Shown here: one piece after another, positions 47,604 through 63,089 of the stretch
Layout of the letters: each line of letters begins with the position of its first letter
Numbering within the stretch: position 1 is the first letter of the stretch
NCBI GenBank assembly: GCA_020002185.1
Contig: CM034534.1
Coordinates: forward strand, 36,711,832 to 36,775,831
DNA: 64,000 nt
Source: Paraescarpia echinospica
Lineage: Eukaryota > Annelida > Polychaeta > Sabellida > Siboglinidae
Direction: 5' to 3'
Notes under the pieces: model-generated
Told to the model about the DNA's origin: nothing
What the model saw: only the letters and a program-made list of their open reading frames with translations
Databases searched by the model: none
Position numbers and translations under genes: made by a program

Positions 47604-50126
47604 TAACGTCCGCTGACACTGTCCTAAAGGTCTCATTAACGGCTATGGGCAGTTTGTGTGGATGGGTGAACGACCGTTCGGCAGGCAGACATCTCGTACG
47701 TGCCTCGCCGCCATTTCCTCACGTGTAATTATATTTATGAAGCAAACTGACTTTAGTGGGTGAATACAATTACTGCTCAGTAATTGCCCATTTGATCGTC
47801 ACCCATACTTTTTTCGCAAATATCACCGGTTCATGTGTACCAATTGATTTGATTTATAATATGTCAGTAACTATCATATTCCTTCGCCCTAGTGTCACTA
47901 TTTCCCGGACGAACATGCTTAGAAAATAGCCGGCTGAAACCGTAAGAATTTCTTCGATATGATAGCAGTATCATATCGAAGGACTTAGAGTTGACACTTG
48001 TGTTTAATGGTGCAGCTACGATATGTGCCAATTGACAGATACAAAATGTATGTACGGTTAATGGCAGCCTGTTTGCACGATCATTTTATGACGCGAGTGA
48101 CATTGACATTTTTATTGCAGATTTAGGTATTCTGAAATTGTTGCTAATACAGAGATTTTTATTACGATAGGGAGTTACCTAATATAAATAAAGATCTGAT
48201 GTGTTGATTATCGATTGAGCGGTGAAGTGAGATTAATCGTGGTTGACCTAAGTTCGTACGTCTAACTGCGCGATAACATCTACTGATGTTTAGCATTCTG
48301 GGACACATTCGACGCGACATGAATGACGAAGCCAGTGTTACCGTGAATTGTTATAATGGAAATATAGAACACACCTGTTCTGAACATAAAACCTATAGAC
48401 AAGGGTTGCCATACTTCAGACATATTAAGCGATCAGAAGAAAGCCTGGACAATTCAACCGTATTATATTATGAATGTCACATGAGGGTCCCTGGTAACAA
48501 TAGTAACATGCGATTAGTCAAGACATTAGTAAACCCCAGGAATAAAATTGTTCTGGCACATGAAGCAACGTAATTATAGGATTAGCCTTGGCCAGGTTTT
48601 AACAAATCGCAGGACTAACTATTGTTGGGACTAAGTTAGATCACTTTCTGACATACAGCCCTAAGAAACCTTAGTTTCGAAACACGCCAGATAAAATGTG
48701 GTTAACAACATTATAGACCAGACGACTAAGAGGAGATCAGATAGAATTTTTTTTTTTAAGATAGCGAATGGCTATGAAAATTATTTGTTTGTTAGAAGTT
48801 TTTATAGTTTGGAAATATAGGACTAGAGGATATGAAGTAACAAGCGGATATTGTGGGTGCTACAAGAGTGTATACCTTTAAAAATACAATTTGCATACAT
48901 CAAAATGGTGGGATACACGTACATTATAATAAGAACAAAGGTTTCCTTACACACGTGTCACTTGTAGTTAATTGCCCGGGTGGTAATTTTGTTAAATATT
49001 GTATACACGTACACATGTGCACGCGCGTATGCATGCATATGTACAAATGCAAATATGCGAACAGCACATATGCACGTACGCAAAAGCACACATATGCATG
49101 TACGTACACACATACCACACACCACGCTACAAAAAGGAATGTTTCACGAAAGGCCAAGGCTTATATTTTGAAATAGCACCACTTAGCCTCTCGTCCGAGT
49201 CTTTGCCGTATACACAAGACAGATACTGTTTGTAGACCAGCTCGTTGTCCGGATGAATCAACATTGATCGTTTTACATTGATGGACCGGTGCTGTATCGG
49301 TTCAGTGAGCTGAAGAATGGAAGTGACATTACTGTAAACCTCGTTGACGGGCCGTGTCAGTAAAGTAGTCTTTGTATACGGTCTACTATGTATCCAATGC
49401 ACCTGCTCTAGTAAGTGGTTTTTATAAAAACCTACATGTAATTCCACTAAGTAAAATACTATTAACACTTTTCCCAAACGGTACTAGCAAATAATATATA
49501 AATGCACCACCGTGCAACAGTGGATGCTCTTGTTCTGTATGCGACTTTAGTGTGTTTGAATATGGTATCACAACAGTTTCAAGAAACTAGATAGTTGCTT
49601 CAGTCATTCACAATTTCGTATCAGAAATCTGGTTTTATCGCTGTTCAGCTGCCAACGAGTACTGATTATTTCACTTGCGAGTCTTATTCGCCTTCGTCTG
49701 TGTCTCTATTTCACACCCTCTAGAACGATGTGACTTTCTAAACGTCATCAATCTGCTGCCAACTCGCCCTGCTGCATAGACCTCAGACCAACTGACAACG
49801 TTATCAAGAATCACACTTCGTTTGCTTATTTTGTGTGACATCGATTGTTTCATTCTAGCTTTGCATGTTCGTTTAACGAAGACTGTTGGACCAAATGCAA
49901 CCTGACACATAACTCATCATAATGGCCACGCATCTCAATAACGTAAATACACTATACATGGTATTTTTCTAGTTTGGAGTGCTATTTTTGTCTTCTCAAA
50001 TTGTACGTCTTTTCTTTGGATATAGGATGCACTTTGTTTAGAAAAAAGTGTTTGTTCTTTGTTGTTAATCACCGACCGTTCACAGCCTGAATGCTACAGC
50101 TACGAAAGGCATTATTGTATTTAACC
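47604..50126. other. Unassigned stretch of about 2.5 kb
   Basis: Contains the short hairpin at 47950-47983, a clean but unrecognised 95-codon open frame at 48286-48573, and a CA/GT-rich imperfect alternating tract at about 48997-49125. No gene family recognised. Confidence 0.4.
47950..47983. repeat. Short perfect hairpin
   Basis: CTTCGATATGATA (47952-47964), loop GCAG, then the exact complement TATCATATCGAAG (47969-47981); the stem can extend by one wobble and one A-T pair. Confidence 0.9.
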
Positions 50127-52020
50127 AGTGGTGCAAACACTTTTTATCCGCGTACCCCCTGAGCCCTGAGACGATCAACGGCGTACCCCCACCAATGTAA
50201 TATATAATAATATACCAAACAACGTTCAACATTGACGACACATCATTTTATTAACGTGGTAGCCAGAGCAATACCCCGAATGTCGCATGTCGAGAAACCA
50301 CCTCAGTGTGAGGGATGAGCTTGTCTGCTCTTAATCAAGTCTTCTAGTCAAGGACCAGTTTTGGATAGGCATATACGCGGGTCCGCCTTGGCACACAGTC
50401 GGGCGCAGAATGTGTTCTTCATTGCGAACAGCGCCGAAAATCCTTGCTCATAAAAATAAGTTGATGAAAACACGAACAATGCCCTCACGGGAACACTGAC
50501 CACAGTCAGATAGGCCACACGCATCTTTGAACCAGAACTTAGTCAAAGGGAGATCTTCAAATGCATCACGGGCGGTGGAGTCGTTTACGAACTCCAAAAA
50601 GTAGTTTTGCACACCGTTTGGTAGAGATGGCACGTCCACGTTGAACGGGTTTCTGATCAATTTTGCGTCATTCTCACTCAGATCTGGGAAGTAGGTTTCT
50701 CGATGTTTCGTTTCTCACTTTCGTCGGTACCTAGCGCATCTCTGAGGTTATCAAACATGTCGACGTTTCCGTTCTTTGCGTTGCTTTTCCATAGCTCCAG
50801 CTTCATGGTGAATGCACGTACCTTGTCTACGAAATCAACCACCGTGGTGAACCGCCCTTGAAGTGATTTGTTCAGTTCAAGCGGCTGAAGATGTCATTCA
50901 AGTACGCCACCTTCAAGAGCCAGTCTTTGTCCGACAGTTTCTCGACGAATCTTCGAGACTGCGCCTTGCCAACGAGGTTATCACCCTGGATATCACGTCT
51001 CCCGTGACAACCAGTGGATCTCTGTGTGGAATAGTAACGTCTCGTGATGCGCATCGAGCTCCTGGCACAAGAGGCGGAAGAGACGGGTGTTCAGGGCACT
51101 GGACTTGATGGCATTTACCATCTTGACTACATCGTCAAGAACTTCTCTTAGCTCTGGCGGGAGCGTTTTAGATGCGAGCGTTTATCGATGGATTATACAG
51201 TGAAGAGACTTTGACGTAGGATTCATTGCCTTCACACGGACTAGAAATCCCGAACGATTGCCAAGCATGGCCGGAACTCCGTCAGTTGTGATTGCGCATA
51301 CGTTGTACCACGACAGTCCTTCGGCTTCCAGAAGAAACGCTGAAACCTCACGGAATACGTCCTCTCCCTTAGTGGTGGATTCCAACGGATGGCAAAACAG
51401 GAATTCTTCCTTGAAGTCCCCGCCTTGTACGTAGTGTGCACAGACGAGCAGCTGGGCGCAGTTAGCCACGTCTGTTGATTCGTCGAGCTGAATTGCGAAC
51501 TGACTCACAGATGGCCCCCGTATTTCAGCAACCACCTGCTGCTTGATGTCATCCGTCATCTCATAGATTCGCCGTTGAACAGTATTGTATAGACACCGAG
51601 TTGAGTTTCTTCTCAGCAGTTTCACCAATAATGCATCTAACAATATCCTTGCAACAAGGGAGGATCAGCTTCAGCAATAGTGAGCGGCGTTTTTATTGAA
51701 CAATCCTCAACACCACTATGTATGAGGCTCGAAGAGCGGCTTAATTATGTTGACTGAATTGATCAGAGTAATCGAGACGAGCTCACTTCACTCCAACCTA
51801 TTTTTGCTTGAAGAAGGCAACATCCTTGTTGGCCAACTCCGGATGACATCCACTGAAGTGCCGCTTAAATTTTAATGGAACCCTCAGACAGGACCTTGTT
51901 GCATACAGCGCACTGCGGAAGCTAAGCTCACGCGCACTCTTGATAATGGATGTAAATCTATACCGGATGTAGCTGTCGAAATATTGACGTTGCGTTGTGG
52001 AAGACGCCATCACAAAACCG
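50127..52020 (-). mobile_element. hAT-type transposase pseudogene (ZBED/SCAND-like)
   Basis: Minus-strand order: a BED-type start with RQYFDSYIRYRFTSI and LKFKRHFSGCHPELANKDV.FFK (51798-52013), DALLVKLLRRNS.. with IYEMTDDIKQQVVAEI, FAIQLDESTDVANCAQLLV, FLFCHPLESTTKGEDVF, LSWYNVCAITTDGVPAMLGN and LHCIIHR (51182-51643), then degraded HTEIHWLSR-like and VEKLSDKDWLLKVAYLNDIF (50872-51054), SLQGRFTTVVDFVDKVRAF (about 50810-50880) and MIRNPFNVDVPSLP to SREGIVRVF (50448-50660). The LDEStD and TDG boxes hold the first two acidic residues of the hAT RNase H fold. CAGTGGTGCAAACACTTTTT at 50129 onward, followed by CGCGTACCCC, resembles a hAT terminal inverted repeat; the partner beyond 52013 was not found. 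Several stops. It resembles domesticated ZBED5/FAM200-like proteins, but the lesions argue for a transposon relic. Confidence 0.85.
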
Positions 52021-54235
<2,215 letters not shown>

Positions 54236-57200
54236 GAAGACAGGAGCTTGGATTGGAACCCCCGACATGACAGCCCGACATGATTACCCGCAGAGCTATT
54301 GCATCCGCCCCTCACCCTAGCACTCATTGAATACTGCTTATCAATGTTTAGATGGACCAACCCCGTTGTCTTGATATGCCTCTGAGCTTGGTTTATGATT
54401 ATTATTACATCCGTTAAACGAACATACTCATGGACAGTTTGTGTTATTGTTTATTATTAGTCACACATTTATACATACCATTATTCTACCTGCGAATTAC
54501 GAATCAATACAACGAGTGTAAAATTGAGTGTGCGTAATATATAGGGGGTATTTCTCAAAACGAACGTACTTTTAGGGAGTGGTGCATGGTCTAAGCGTTA
54601 TGAAACGGTACAAAGGGGTGGGAGGTCTAAACAAAGTCAAAATTTAGTGTCACGAACTTTATGGATAGTGATTAGCAAGATATTGATTTGTTATAAACGT
54701 ATTGATAGTCGTATTTGTCTTCCTGCGAAAGAAAGCTTGAAGTATTAGAAGAAACATGTTAGTGGATGAATAGTGTATATTATGTATAAGAAAGTATTCA
54801 TTCTGACATAGGACTGTAAATTGATTATTTCTCACAGAGAACTATAAATTAATGGAATGTATCATCTACTGAATGATTTGGTGTTTGCCGTGTCAACATG
54901 CTTACACACAAAACATATTGCACATATACAATAAATAATGGTTTATCTATAAGCTAAATGTTTCCTTGCCCACTTCTCATCTGAATTCACGCTCAGGGTA
55001 GCAGTCTTGGCAACTTTAGTTACGTCTAGGAAACGGGAAACATGGGGTTTAACTGTGTGCCCCGTCTCGGACCGAGCGCCCGCTGTGATATTGTCCCTCA
55101 GTCGTCCCACGGTCGTTAATTCATAGTTGACCATCGCGTCTGGCTTGGCAGATGGCGCGACGCGCTCGAGTGTAGAGACACGTCGCTGCATGTCTAATGA
55201 AAGCCAAATCCAATAAGCCTTTGTATCAGGAAACTGTCTCGGAAAAGCCGTCGCTGTCGCCGCAGTGACTCGTCAGCTCATACAGGCGCTAATCAGTGCA
55301 AAGGCGGTGTTTGAAGACGAATAGGCCGAAGGGACTTATGGGTAAACGACCCAAAAGGAAACATCACTTCCGGTTGAGAGGATTATCAATTTTTTTCTTC
55401 AGAAATCTAAAATAGTGGATGGGGTTTACCGAGTAATAACTGCGAACTATTTGTGTGAGGAAAAACATATGTTGTAGTTCTGGCATATTTCGCAGGTTAT
55501 TAAACGTGACCGAAAAGCCAAATATGATATTGATAAGACCAAAGTAAACACACAAACAAACAAACAAACACAAATTAGAGCTGGCAGTTAAATTGCCTAG
55601 AAGAAAGGCCTAGTCAAATGGTTGATACCATATAATATGTACGTAGGCGTGTGTTTACGTGCGGACAGGTACTATTCAATTGGTCATGCCACTGCCACTC
55701 TGGTACACATACATCCATCATCCTTATACAACGGTCCTTTGGTAATCATGCAATGACTACGTACACGCTGATTCAATGTTTCTTGTGGTACAACAGATAA
55801 TACATATAAAATAAGTAATTTTTTCATAAAAATATGACTGCACACAAAACGGATTCCTCCCGGGCGCGACTCGGTCATTCGTGACTTCGATGTGATGACG
55901 TCACGTCATCGGTCAACAACGACACTGCGATTGAGCCACTGTTGAGGTTTAACGACTGTCCATGTATCACGGATGGCATCACTGACATTACTGTCACCTC
56001 TACAACCTTCCCAGGACAATTACGTAGATCCATTGAGCATAATATCATATGTAATGTACTCAGCGTATTCTTCCCAACACGGTTGCAATATCATCTATAG
56101 AGTTGTTGTTGCAAAAGAGACTACCGAAGATGCAGTTTAAAATGTTAATACAATTGGCACCTAAAAATCAAACTACATGTTATAAGTTGTAAGTGAAATA
56201 TCTGGCTAATCCATAGCCCCGCAATTTGTTGATATCGGTGTTAGATGGCGAAAGTGGAATTCTAATAGTTTTGTGTAAACAATAACATTGCATAACAAAG
56301 GCAGTGATTCGTGCCACCATTGAAGACGGACCTAACCCAGACAATCTGTTCATGGTTCATCTAAGGAGATGTCTGGACGCATAGAGACCTGCCGAAATCA
56401 CTTTCGTGAGAGGTTGAACTAGTCACAAAACTGAATTTACGCTGTCCAGTTCAATTTCACACGTTAGGGGACAATTGAGTTAGTGACAAAACGCTGAATT
56501 GATTGGAAGTCAGCGCCCGAGCTGTAACGCAGTTACTACGAGCAGCAATGACACTTGGCCATCACATCAAACGACGCATTCAAAAGGATGCAATTTCGGC
56601 CAGTGAACTTGTTTGGTTTGGGTTACGGCGTACGGGAACGCTTTCCTTTGACCTTTCGGGGGAAATTGTGAGTTCCTTTATGTGCAATTCAATTCTAACT
56701 GCCATCAAGCTCGAAATCTGCATATTTTGACATGCTCGCCATTGTAATTGATTCTGTTATCGCCGTATTGACAAGCCAACTAGAACGATTTAGTACAGAT
56801 ATGAAACATACAACCAGCGCCAACCTCCCACTTCCATATCATAATTCCAAGTGTGCATATCATTTAAAATATGTAATCATCCATACTTGTGTGTTTATAT
56901 TATTACAGAAGCAATAACTAGGGAACAAAAGTGTGTGTCAGGTATTGTTGGAATACGAAATTATTTATATTTCTAAAAAAAACTTTAAATAAATAGTGTT
57001 TCCCTAGTTAAGGTGAGGTAAATACTCCAAATATAAACTATAAAAGTTGTTAAAGCTTATGAGCGTGCGGTGGCCTCTACAAGTATGGGCTCCCGGTGTA
57101 AGGACCGCTTCTAAGGAACAGCCCGTCCTGCCTTGCACTGTTGGTCATCCTCCCTCATTACGATGTAGCGTACCAAATTGATGATGACACTGCGGATAAA

Positions 57201-58653
57201 GTGCATCACGTGTGTTGCTGTTTGGACAATGATCCATGGTTTTAGTAAACGTCATTAAAAGGAAACAAACTGCTTTTTTGGTCCTATACCTCTAAAAGAG
57301 CTAAAAAAAACCTGACTATTGCCAAATACAACCAGCTGCACATGTACAGTGGTCTTTAGTGGGACCAATAAGAAATAAGGGTGCTATCATTTGGAATTAT
57401 TTCAGCACAATACTTAAGTTTACGACTTATTCAGTAATTAATTACAAATATATATTTAAGCAATTATTTTATACAATGATGTTAATATATATAACATATC
57501 TTTCAATCACGATTATATTTTCTATATATTCACGCTGTTTTTGTTTTCAATATAATTATATTTACTTTGGAAACATACAATAGGGAATATAACATTATAT
57601 AATGTTCTTCCCTTGTTCTCATTATGTTATTATATATGATTAATCTGAATTCTTTTTGTATATAGTGTAATAAGTTAGAATAAATTTGATTTGAATTTGA
57701 CAATCACGAATATTATGCCAGCATGTGTAAACACTTTACCAGAATAAGCTTGCTGAAGACACATAATTTAAATTGCACGAACAGCGCCATTGTGACGGAA
57801 ACCCTGATGTCACCAATGCCTAGTCTTCCCAATTCGCCAGTCGCCAAACTAAGAATGTAATTCTAGTTTGCGTCACCAAATTTATTTTGGCGCTGTAACT
57901 AATACAAATTTTACGTTCGCTTAGTGCTCTGCGTAGAGTTGTAACAGTTGTTACAAGTGTAACTCTAAATCGAAGGGTATACGAGAAACTAATATATTTG
58001 CTGGCATATTAGTATACATATCGAGGGAAAGAGGCATTTGACACATCACTGCAGCGTCAAGATCGAAGAAGGTCTAGGCGCCTATTGGTCAAGCAACAGG
58101 AACGGGTATCAATATGTCAGCCGCCTGGAACTGTAAAATTTCAATAGAATCTCCCAATTTGAAAATATATTCTAAGTAAACCACTGGCGTGGTGTTGTTG
58201 ATTGTAGTTGCAAATGATTAGATTGTAATTACTCTTAAGTGTATAGACCCAAACAAGTGCCTTTTGTTTTCTCTTCAACAGCCACATGGGATCATTATAA
58301 CGTATATCTCCGATTAGATTGGACATGTCCCATAAACCTGCCCGTATCTCATTTGGTTCTCTGATGAATATACTTCACACACCGCAGTGAACGTGTACGG
58401 GCAAATGTAGTTGTCTTTCAGTCATGTCATTAAGTAATATTCCCGAAACCTCTTATTGTAATACCTGTATATCTGCACAATTTACTCCATAGCACATTTG
58501 GTGGATGTGTTTGCCAAATAGTCTGAACAAAAACACTAATTACTGGGATCCCGTGGTCGGCTTTGGACGAAATATACGAAATAACATATTGGGATATTAT
58601 TAATGTGGATGTCCTTTTATCGTTTGTAAATTGGAGATTGACTAAAGAGCCAG

Positions 58654-58658
<5 letters not shown>
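54236..58658. other. Unassigned stretch of about 4.4 kb
   Basis: Many short frames (for example minus 54943-55191, plus 56503-56730) without recognisable motifs. A 16-bp palindrome AACATTATATAATGTT is at 57591-57606. AACTAGGGAA near 56918 and its inverse TTCCCTAGTT at about 57001-57010 form a short inverted pair. The sequence around 55.0-55.3 kb is relatively CpG-rich. Confidence 0.4.

Positions 58659-58732
<74 letters not shown>
58659..58732. repeat. (CT)n microsatellite
   Basis: Near-pure CT run of about 36 repeats. Confidence 0.98.
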
Positions 58733-58736
<4 letters not shown>

Positions 58737-59275
58737 CTTCCGCCCTTAAAGCCAAACGCAACGTGGAATTTATTGCTACCGGTATAACGCCCTCCTGTCG
58801 GGTAAATAGTTCACTCGCCGTGATAGAGTCATATCGTCAGCATAACTCTCTAAATGGCCATGAACCCTCTCGATTTCACTAAGTGGAACGCATATTCAGC
58901 TTGTACATGTACAACATACATTCAGTGTCTTGGTTTGAATGACTGGTATCACATGGGCTCTGGGCTTAGATCATAACCAAGTGGGTCGTTGGAGATTTAA
59001 CTATTGTCAGCCATCCTTATTCTATTGACTGTGCATAACATCTGAACATGTTCAAAAATCCGATTGATCAGAGAATATTTTGAAATGCTAGACGGTCTTC
59101 CCTAAAATAAATACTGATTTATCTCCAAGACAACCAGAACGCTAGACTGCCCAGAGGGTAAAAACGGTTTCGTTGACCAGGTAAAACAGTGGTCGTTAGT
59201 GGAACCATTTTAACGCATGGTGCCCTGTCACCGCGAGAAAGCAGACACCCGAGTAGACGTCTACTTATTCATTTG
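58733..59275. other. Unassigned stretch
   Basis: No gene or repeat recognised. Confidence 0.35.
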
Positions 59276-59910
59276 GTGAATACCTTGTAACGGGGATCTA
59301 CCGCCGCCTTGGTATACCTTGTAACAGGGATCAACTACCACCTTGGAATACCTTGTATCGGGATCTACCACCTGCTTGCTTACCTTGTAACAAGGATCTA
59401 CCACCCCCTTGGTATACAGTGTAACGGGATCTACCACCTCCTTGGAATACCTTGTAACGGGATCTACCACCTCCTTGCATACATTGTAACAAGGATCTAC
59501 CACCTCCTTTGAATACCTTGTAACGGGATCTACCACCTCCTTGGAATACCTTGTAATTGGATTAACCACCTCCTTGGAATACCTTGTAACGGGATCTACC
59601 ACCTCCTTCGTATACCGTGTAGCGGGATCTACCACCTCCTTGCATACATTGTAACAAGGATCTACCACCTCCTTTGAATACCTTGTAACGGGATCTACCA
59701 CCTCCTTGGAATACCTTGTAATTGGATTAACCACCTCCTTGGAATACCTTGTAACGGGATCTACCACCTCCTTCGTATACCGTGTAGCGGGATCTACCGC
59801 CTCCTTGGAATACCTTGTAACGGGATCTACCACCTCATTGCATACCTTGTAACAAAGATATACCACCTCCTTTGAATACCTTGTGACGGGATCTACCAAG
59901 GAGTATTCCT
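59276..59910 (-). repeat. 33-bp minisatellite with uninterrupted minus-strand frame and higher-order structure
   Basis: About 19 units of 33 bp (consensus on plus GGGATCTACCACCTCCTTGG plus AATACCTTGTAAC). The minus strand is open for 218 codons (59917-59261) as repeats of EVVDPVTRYSK with variants EVVNPITRYSK, EVVDPATRYTK and EVVDPCYNVCK. A five-unit block (PATRYTK, PVTRYSK, NPITRYSK, PVTRYSK, PCYNVCK) of 165 bp is repeated twice, giving a higher-order repeat. In the PCYNVCK units a one-base insertion is compensated by a one-base loss a few codons later, so the frame is preserved. No signal peptide or flanking domain is seen, and I cannot say whether it is translated. Confidence 0.9.
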
Positions 59911-59917
59911 CGATCAC

Positions 59918-61585
59918 TGATCTTAAACCAGTAAATTGTTGTTAGTCATTATGTTATTTGTAAAAATGCTCTAACTTGTATAACGTCACAGTTATAAGGT
60001 AACATATGCACTGGCTAACACTGACTTGAGATATTTATCGCATTCACTGCATTAGAACAAATAATTACGTCACTTAGTACAGCCGCGTCTTCTTCGTGCG
60101 GGGCATGGCTTATGGACGACTTACACAGGACATTAATAAAGATGTCTCAAGAACGCACTGATTTCGATTGAACATTGGCTAATCAAATTGTTTATTATCA
60201 AAGCATTGGTCCGTTATTGTGATATTACGAGCTGGCAATTTCGTATACGCTGTTGCTACGCCAGTGCTTTTGGTATTGACGTATAATTGGTGGCGACAAT
60301 AGATGCGCCAGTTATGTGTGTGTCTTCTGGTACTATGACCACAACACTGTGAAAAGATACAATGATCTTCTCACGAATCAGACATACAAAGGACCGATAC
60401 AAGTAGGTGTTATGTGTGTTGTGATTCATACGGGCATAAATAAAGAAGCAGATGCATAGACGTCGTGCCCTCGACACATACACATTCATACAAGCGCTCA
60501 CGGACATATACATACAAACACACGTATACATGCACACGCACACGCACACACACACGCGCCTGCGCACGCACGCACACGCACATCGACAGCAGGTTTTCAT
60601 AAAGATGCGTACTATGCACACCGAACATCTAAGCATGCACACACGCGCGCCTACAAGTGCACACGAAGGACGGCATTGCACAATACGTGGCAACATTACC
60701 GTTACGTCGATGATACAAATTAGTGTCAGAAATTCCGCTCAAGCACATGACGTTTTCCTCAGGCACTTTGATTATTTGACTCAGGCACATTGATCGTTTA
60801 CTCAAACGAACCAGGCAGAAAGGTCGGACATGTACGCATCGTTCGTTGGGCTGCTGTGACGGGAGTTTGCAGAGCGTTTTACAGATTCAGAGCTCAGTTG
60901 TTCTTATTTGAATGCACGTTCCACATGGAAGTCGACTACGGGTCGGACGTTTTGTAAATGAAGTTCACCGGACTGCAATACGCACGCCTTTGTGACATTC
61001 AAAGTTACTGTCCACAAAATTGCTGCCTGTAGACTGCCGATGTAACAGTTTCGATAATTGATCAAACATCCCAATTTCATTGCCAGCCTCTTTGGGAGGA
61101 CTAGGCATGGGTTAGAGCAATAGTACTCGAATATGATTTCGTGAAATGCATGACGCGGACCCAACTAACTGACGGACTGTTGCAAGACGCACGGAAGCTT
61201 GGAGGGACAAGTTTTCACTGCAGTTTGACGTGAGGCTCTTCCTGGCGCAGCAACAAACCCAGGCGGGACTCTAGTCAAAACGTCAGTGGCATGCCAACAG
61301 ACTGAATAATGCATACTTTTTGATACTCAACTGATCAAAATTATACCTTGATGATCGACAATAATAAATCAATAATAAGTTATAGTCTTTCATAATGTGC
61401 ATGTGTAACGTCAATGGATCGGAGCTTAAATGTTTATATATTCGTAACATGATATACCAGTCTCCATGAAGATTAGGCGAGTGATAATCAATATTCATAA
61501 ATAAACCTACCAAGCCCATCTCACTTATGTGGCCCTCCATTCGAAAATGTAGCCTGCTTCTGATCTACCACATCCAAAAATGCAA
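59918..61585. other. Unassigned stretch with CA/GC-rich tract
   Basis: Imperfect CA-rich sequence at about 60475-60580 and 60630-60665. Overlapping open frames on both strands follow from low complexity. No gene recognised. Confidence 0.4.
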
Positions 61586-61589
61586 TCCA

Positions 61590-61870
61590 CGCCATTCGTG
61601 TTTTCAACCAAAAATAACTTAAAGTAGTGACTAATAACTTCATGTGTCATCATTAAATGTTCTTATTGTACAAGACTGTTACCTCTATATCCCTAGCACT
61701 GCTAGGTGAAAGCACTGGAATACTCACAGCTTTCTATGATAAATCACTCTTTTTAACACTATCCCCATTTCCGCGACAACCAGTTTTCTGTGAAATTGCT
61801 AAAGGAATGTCCATACACAAACCACTATAATATAATTATTATACATTTCAGGAGTTTAACAATTGGACAC
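61590..61870. repeat. Dispersed repeat related to 32.2-32.4 kb
   Basis: TTCGTGTTTTCAACCAAAAA then TAACTTAAAG (61600-61625) and CTTTCTATGATAAATCACTC then TTTTTAACACTAT (61731-61763) match blocks at about 32370-32400 and 32198-32232, but in the other order. Interpreted as a non-autonomous element family with internal repeats. Confidence 0.55.
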
Positions 61871-61879
61871 AATATAACT

Positions 61880-62170
61880 GTATACCTGCCAAGTGTTTTC
61901 TTGAATTCCGGGAGATTTTCATCAACGGTTCAGCATGCTTCCCGTGTCGCACTATGAAATCGCGCTGTCTTTGATGTTGACATTGGAAGATGGGGTTTGG
62001 TACTGTTGACACTTTTTCGCCGCCGCGCCTCTATACCTTTACCTTTTCAGCTCGACACATGACATCGGAAGACAGGGGATGCTGTAGGAGATTTCCAGCG
62101 AAAATCCGGGAGATTTGCCTGTATTCCGGGAGACCGGAAGACACTCCCAAAATCCGGGAGACTCAATCAT
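61880..62170. repeat. Dispersed repeat with CCGGGAGA motifs
   Basis: CCGGGAGA occurs near 61910, 62108, 62127 and 62154, flanked by GTATACCTGCCAAGTGTTTT at the left. This resembles a dispersed family with terminal CTCCCGGA motifs that I recall from invertebrate and vertebrate genomes. Ends are not defined. Confidence 0.45.
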
Positions 62171-62440
62171 TGATAGTCAAGGAGCTTGTTCGGACTGATA
62201 ATAAGTACGAAGGTTGGGAGGGTCTCATTTACGAGAGCAGGATCCTACACATAGCTTTAATTGTAATGATAATAATAATAATAATTTGACATCTACTTTC
62301 TGCGCCATCATTCTAATAATTATGGCCATTCAGAGGCACATTACAATACTAAAACATGGAATATACCTATTAAAGATTACTAAAAAGGTTGAAATATATA
62401 CAGGTTTATATATGTGTGTGTGTCAAACAATAATAAATAG

Positions 62441-62444
62441 ATAA

Positions 62445-62477
<33 letters not shown>

Positions 62478-62478
62478 A
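62441..62478. repeat. (AT)n tract
   Basis: AT alternation just upstream of a CA microsatellite. Confidence 0.9.
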
Positions 62479-62485
62479 CATATGT

Positions 62486-62488
<3 letters not shown>

Positions 62489-62544
<56 letters not shown>
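62489..62544. repeat. (CA)n microsatellite
   Basis: Pure CA run of 28 repeats. Confidence 0.98.
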
Positions 62545-62546
<2 letters not shown>

Positions 62547-63085
62547 CCAGCGTTCGACCTTTACCTCAACAACGTGGTGGTCAGCAGAACCAGCAACTTC
62601 CAAAAGTTACTGGTCCGGCAGTAGAGTTACTGGTCTGAATGTTACCAAGCTACACTAAGACTAAGGTAACAACAAAAGCATTTTGGATATTTGTGCTGCT
62701 TGGTGATACGCACCATTTTTTCAATTCATCCCGTGGCCAGACATATATCAATTTAATAACAATATTACATCACCTCAAAATGTCTCTAAAACATACAAAA
62801 GAACAGTGAAAATTAATCAACTGGAAAAAGCGTTGAAAGAAAAAGATGAACATTATCGACCAGCTAGAACAATCTCTCGACAATCTAGAACAAAACAGCC
62901 GTAGATCGTCAGTGCGAAACACTGGGATAACTAAAAATAAAAACGTCGAGCAACTTGACAAGATTATTTCTGAGTTGTTCAACCTGTCACTCACAATGAG
63001 CCATGTCAACTCAAAAAGTTACCGACCCGACGGCAAAGTAGATGGCCACTGACCACCGGGTCAGCGTATATTTCGATCGCTGACA
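62545..63085. repeat. Segment carrying two dispersed-repeat ends
   Basis: 62598-62650 (AAAAGTTACTGGTCCGGCAG, then TAGAGTTACTGGTC) is the inverted counterpart of 41381-41437, and 63042-63081 (CTGACCACCGGGTCAGCGTA, then TATTTCGATCG) is the inverted counterpart of 32527-32565. The interior has a frame YKRTVKINQLEKALKEKDEH that looks coiled-coil-like but is soon interrupted. I suspect a composite of small DNA elements. Confidence 0.55.
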
Positions 63086-63089
63086 CATA

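Noticed and set aside
48286..48573. Clean 95-codon frame as a small gene
   Set aside because: It begins with an ATG and ends with a stop but shows no motif, no splice partner and no compositional bias; such a length is possible by chance.
54240..54312. tRNA-like or tRNA-derived SINE head on the minus strand (GGTTCCAATCC resembles a B box)
   Set aside because: No cloverleaf stem pairing could be traced and no convincing A box or SINE body follows.
54943..55191. Minus-strand 82-codon frame as a transposase N-terminus
   Set aside because: The ETGHTVKPHVSRFLDV stretch vaguely recalls a helix-turn-helix segment, but no further blocks support it.
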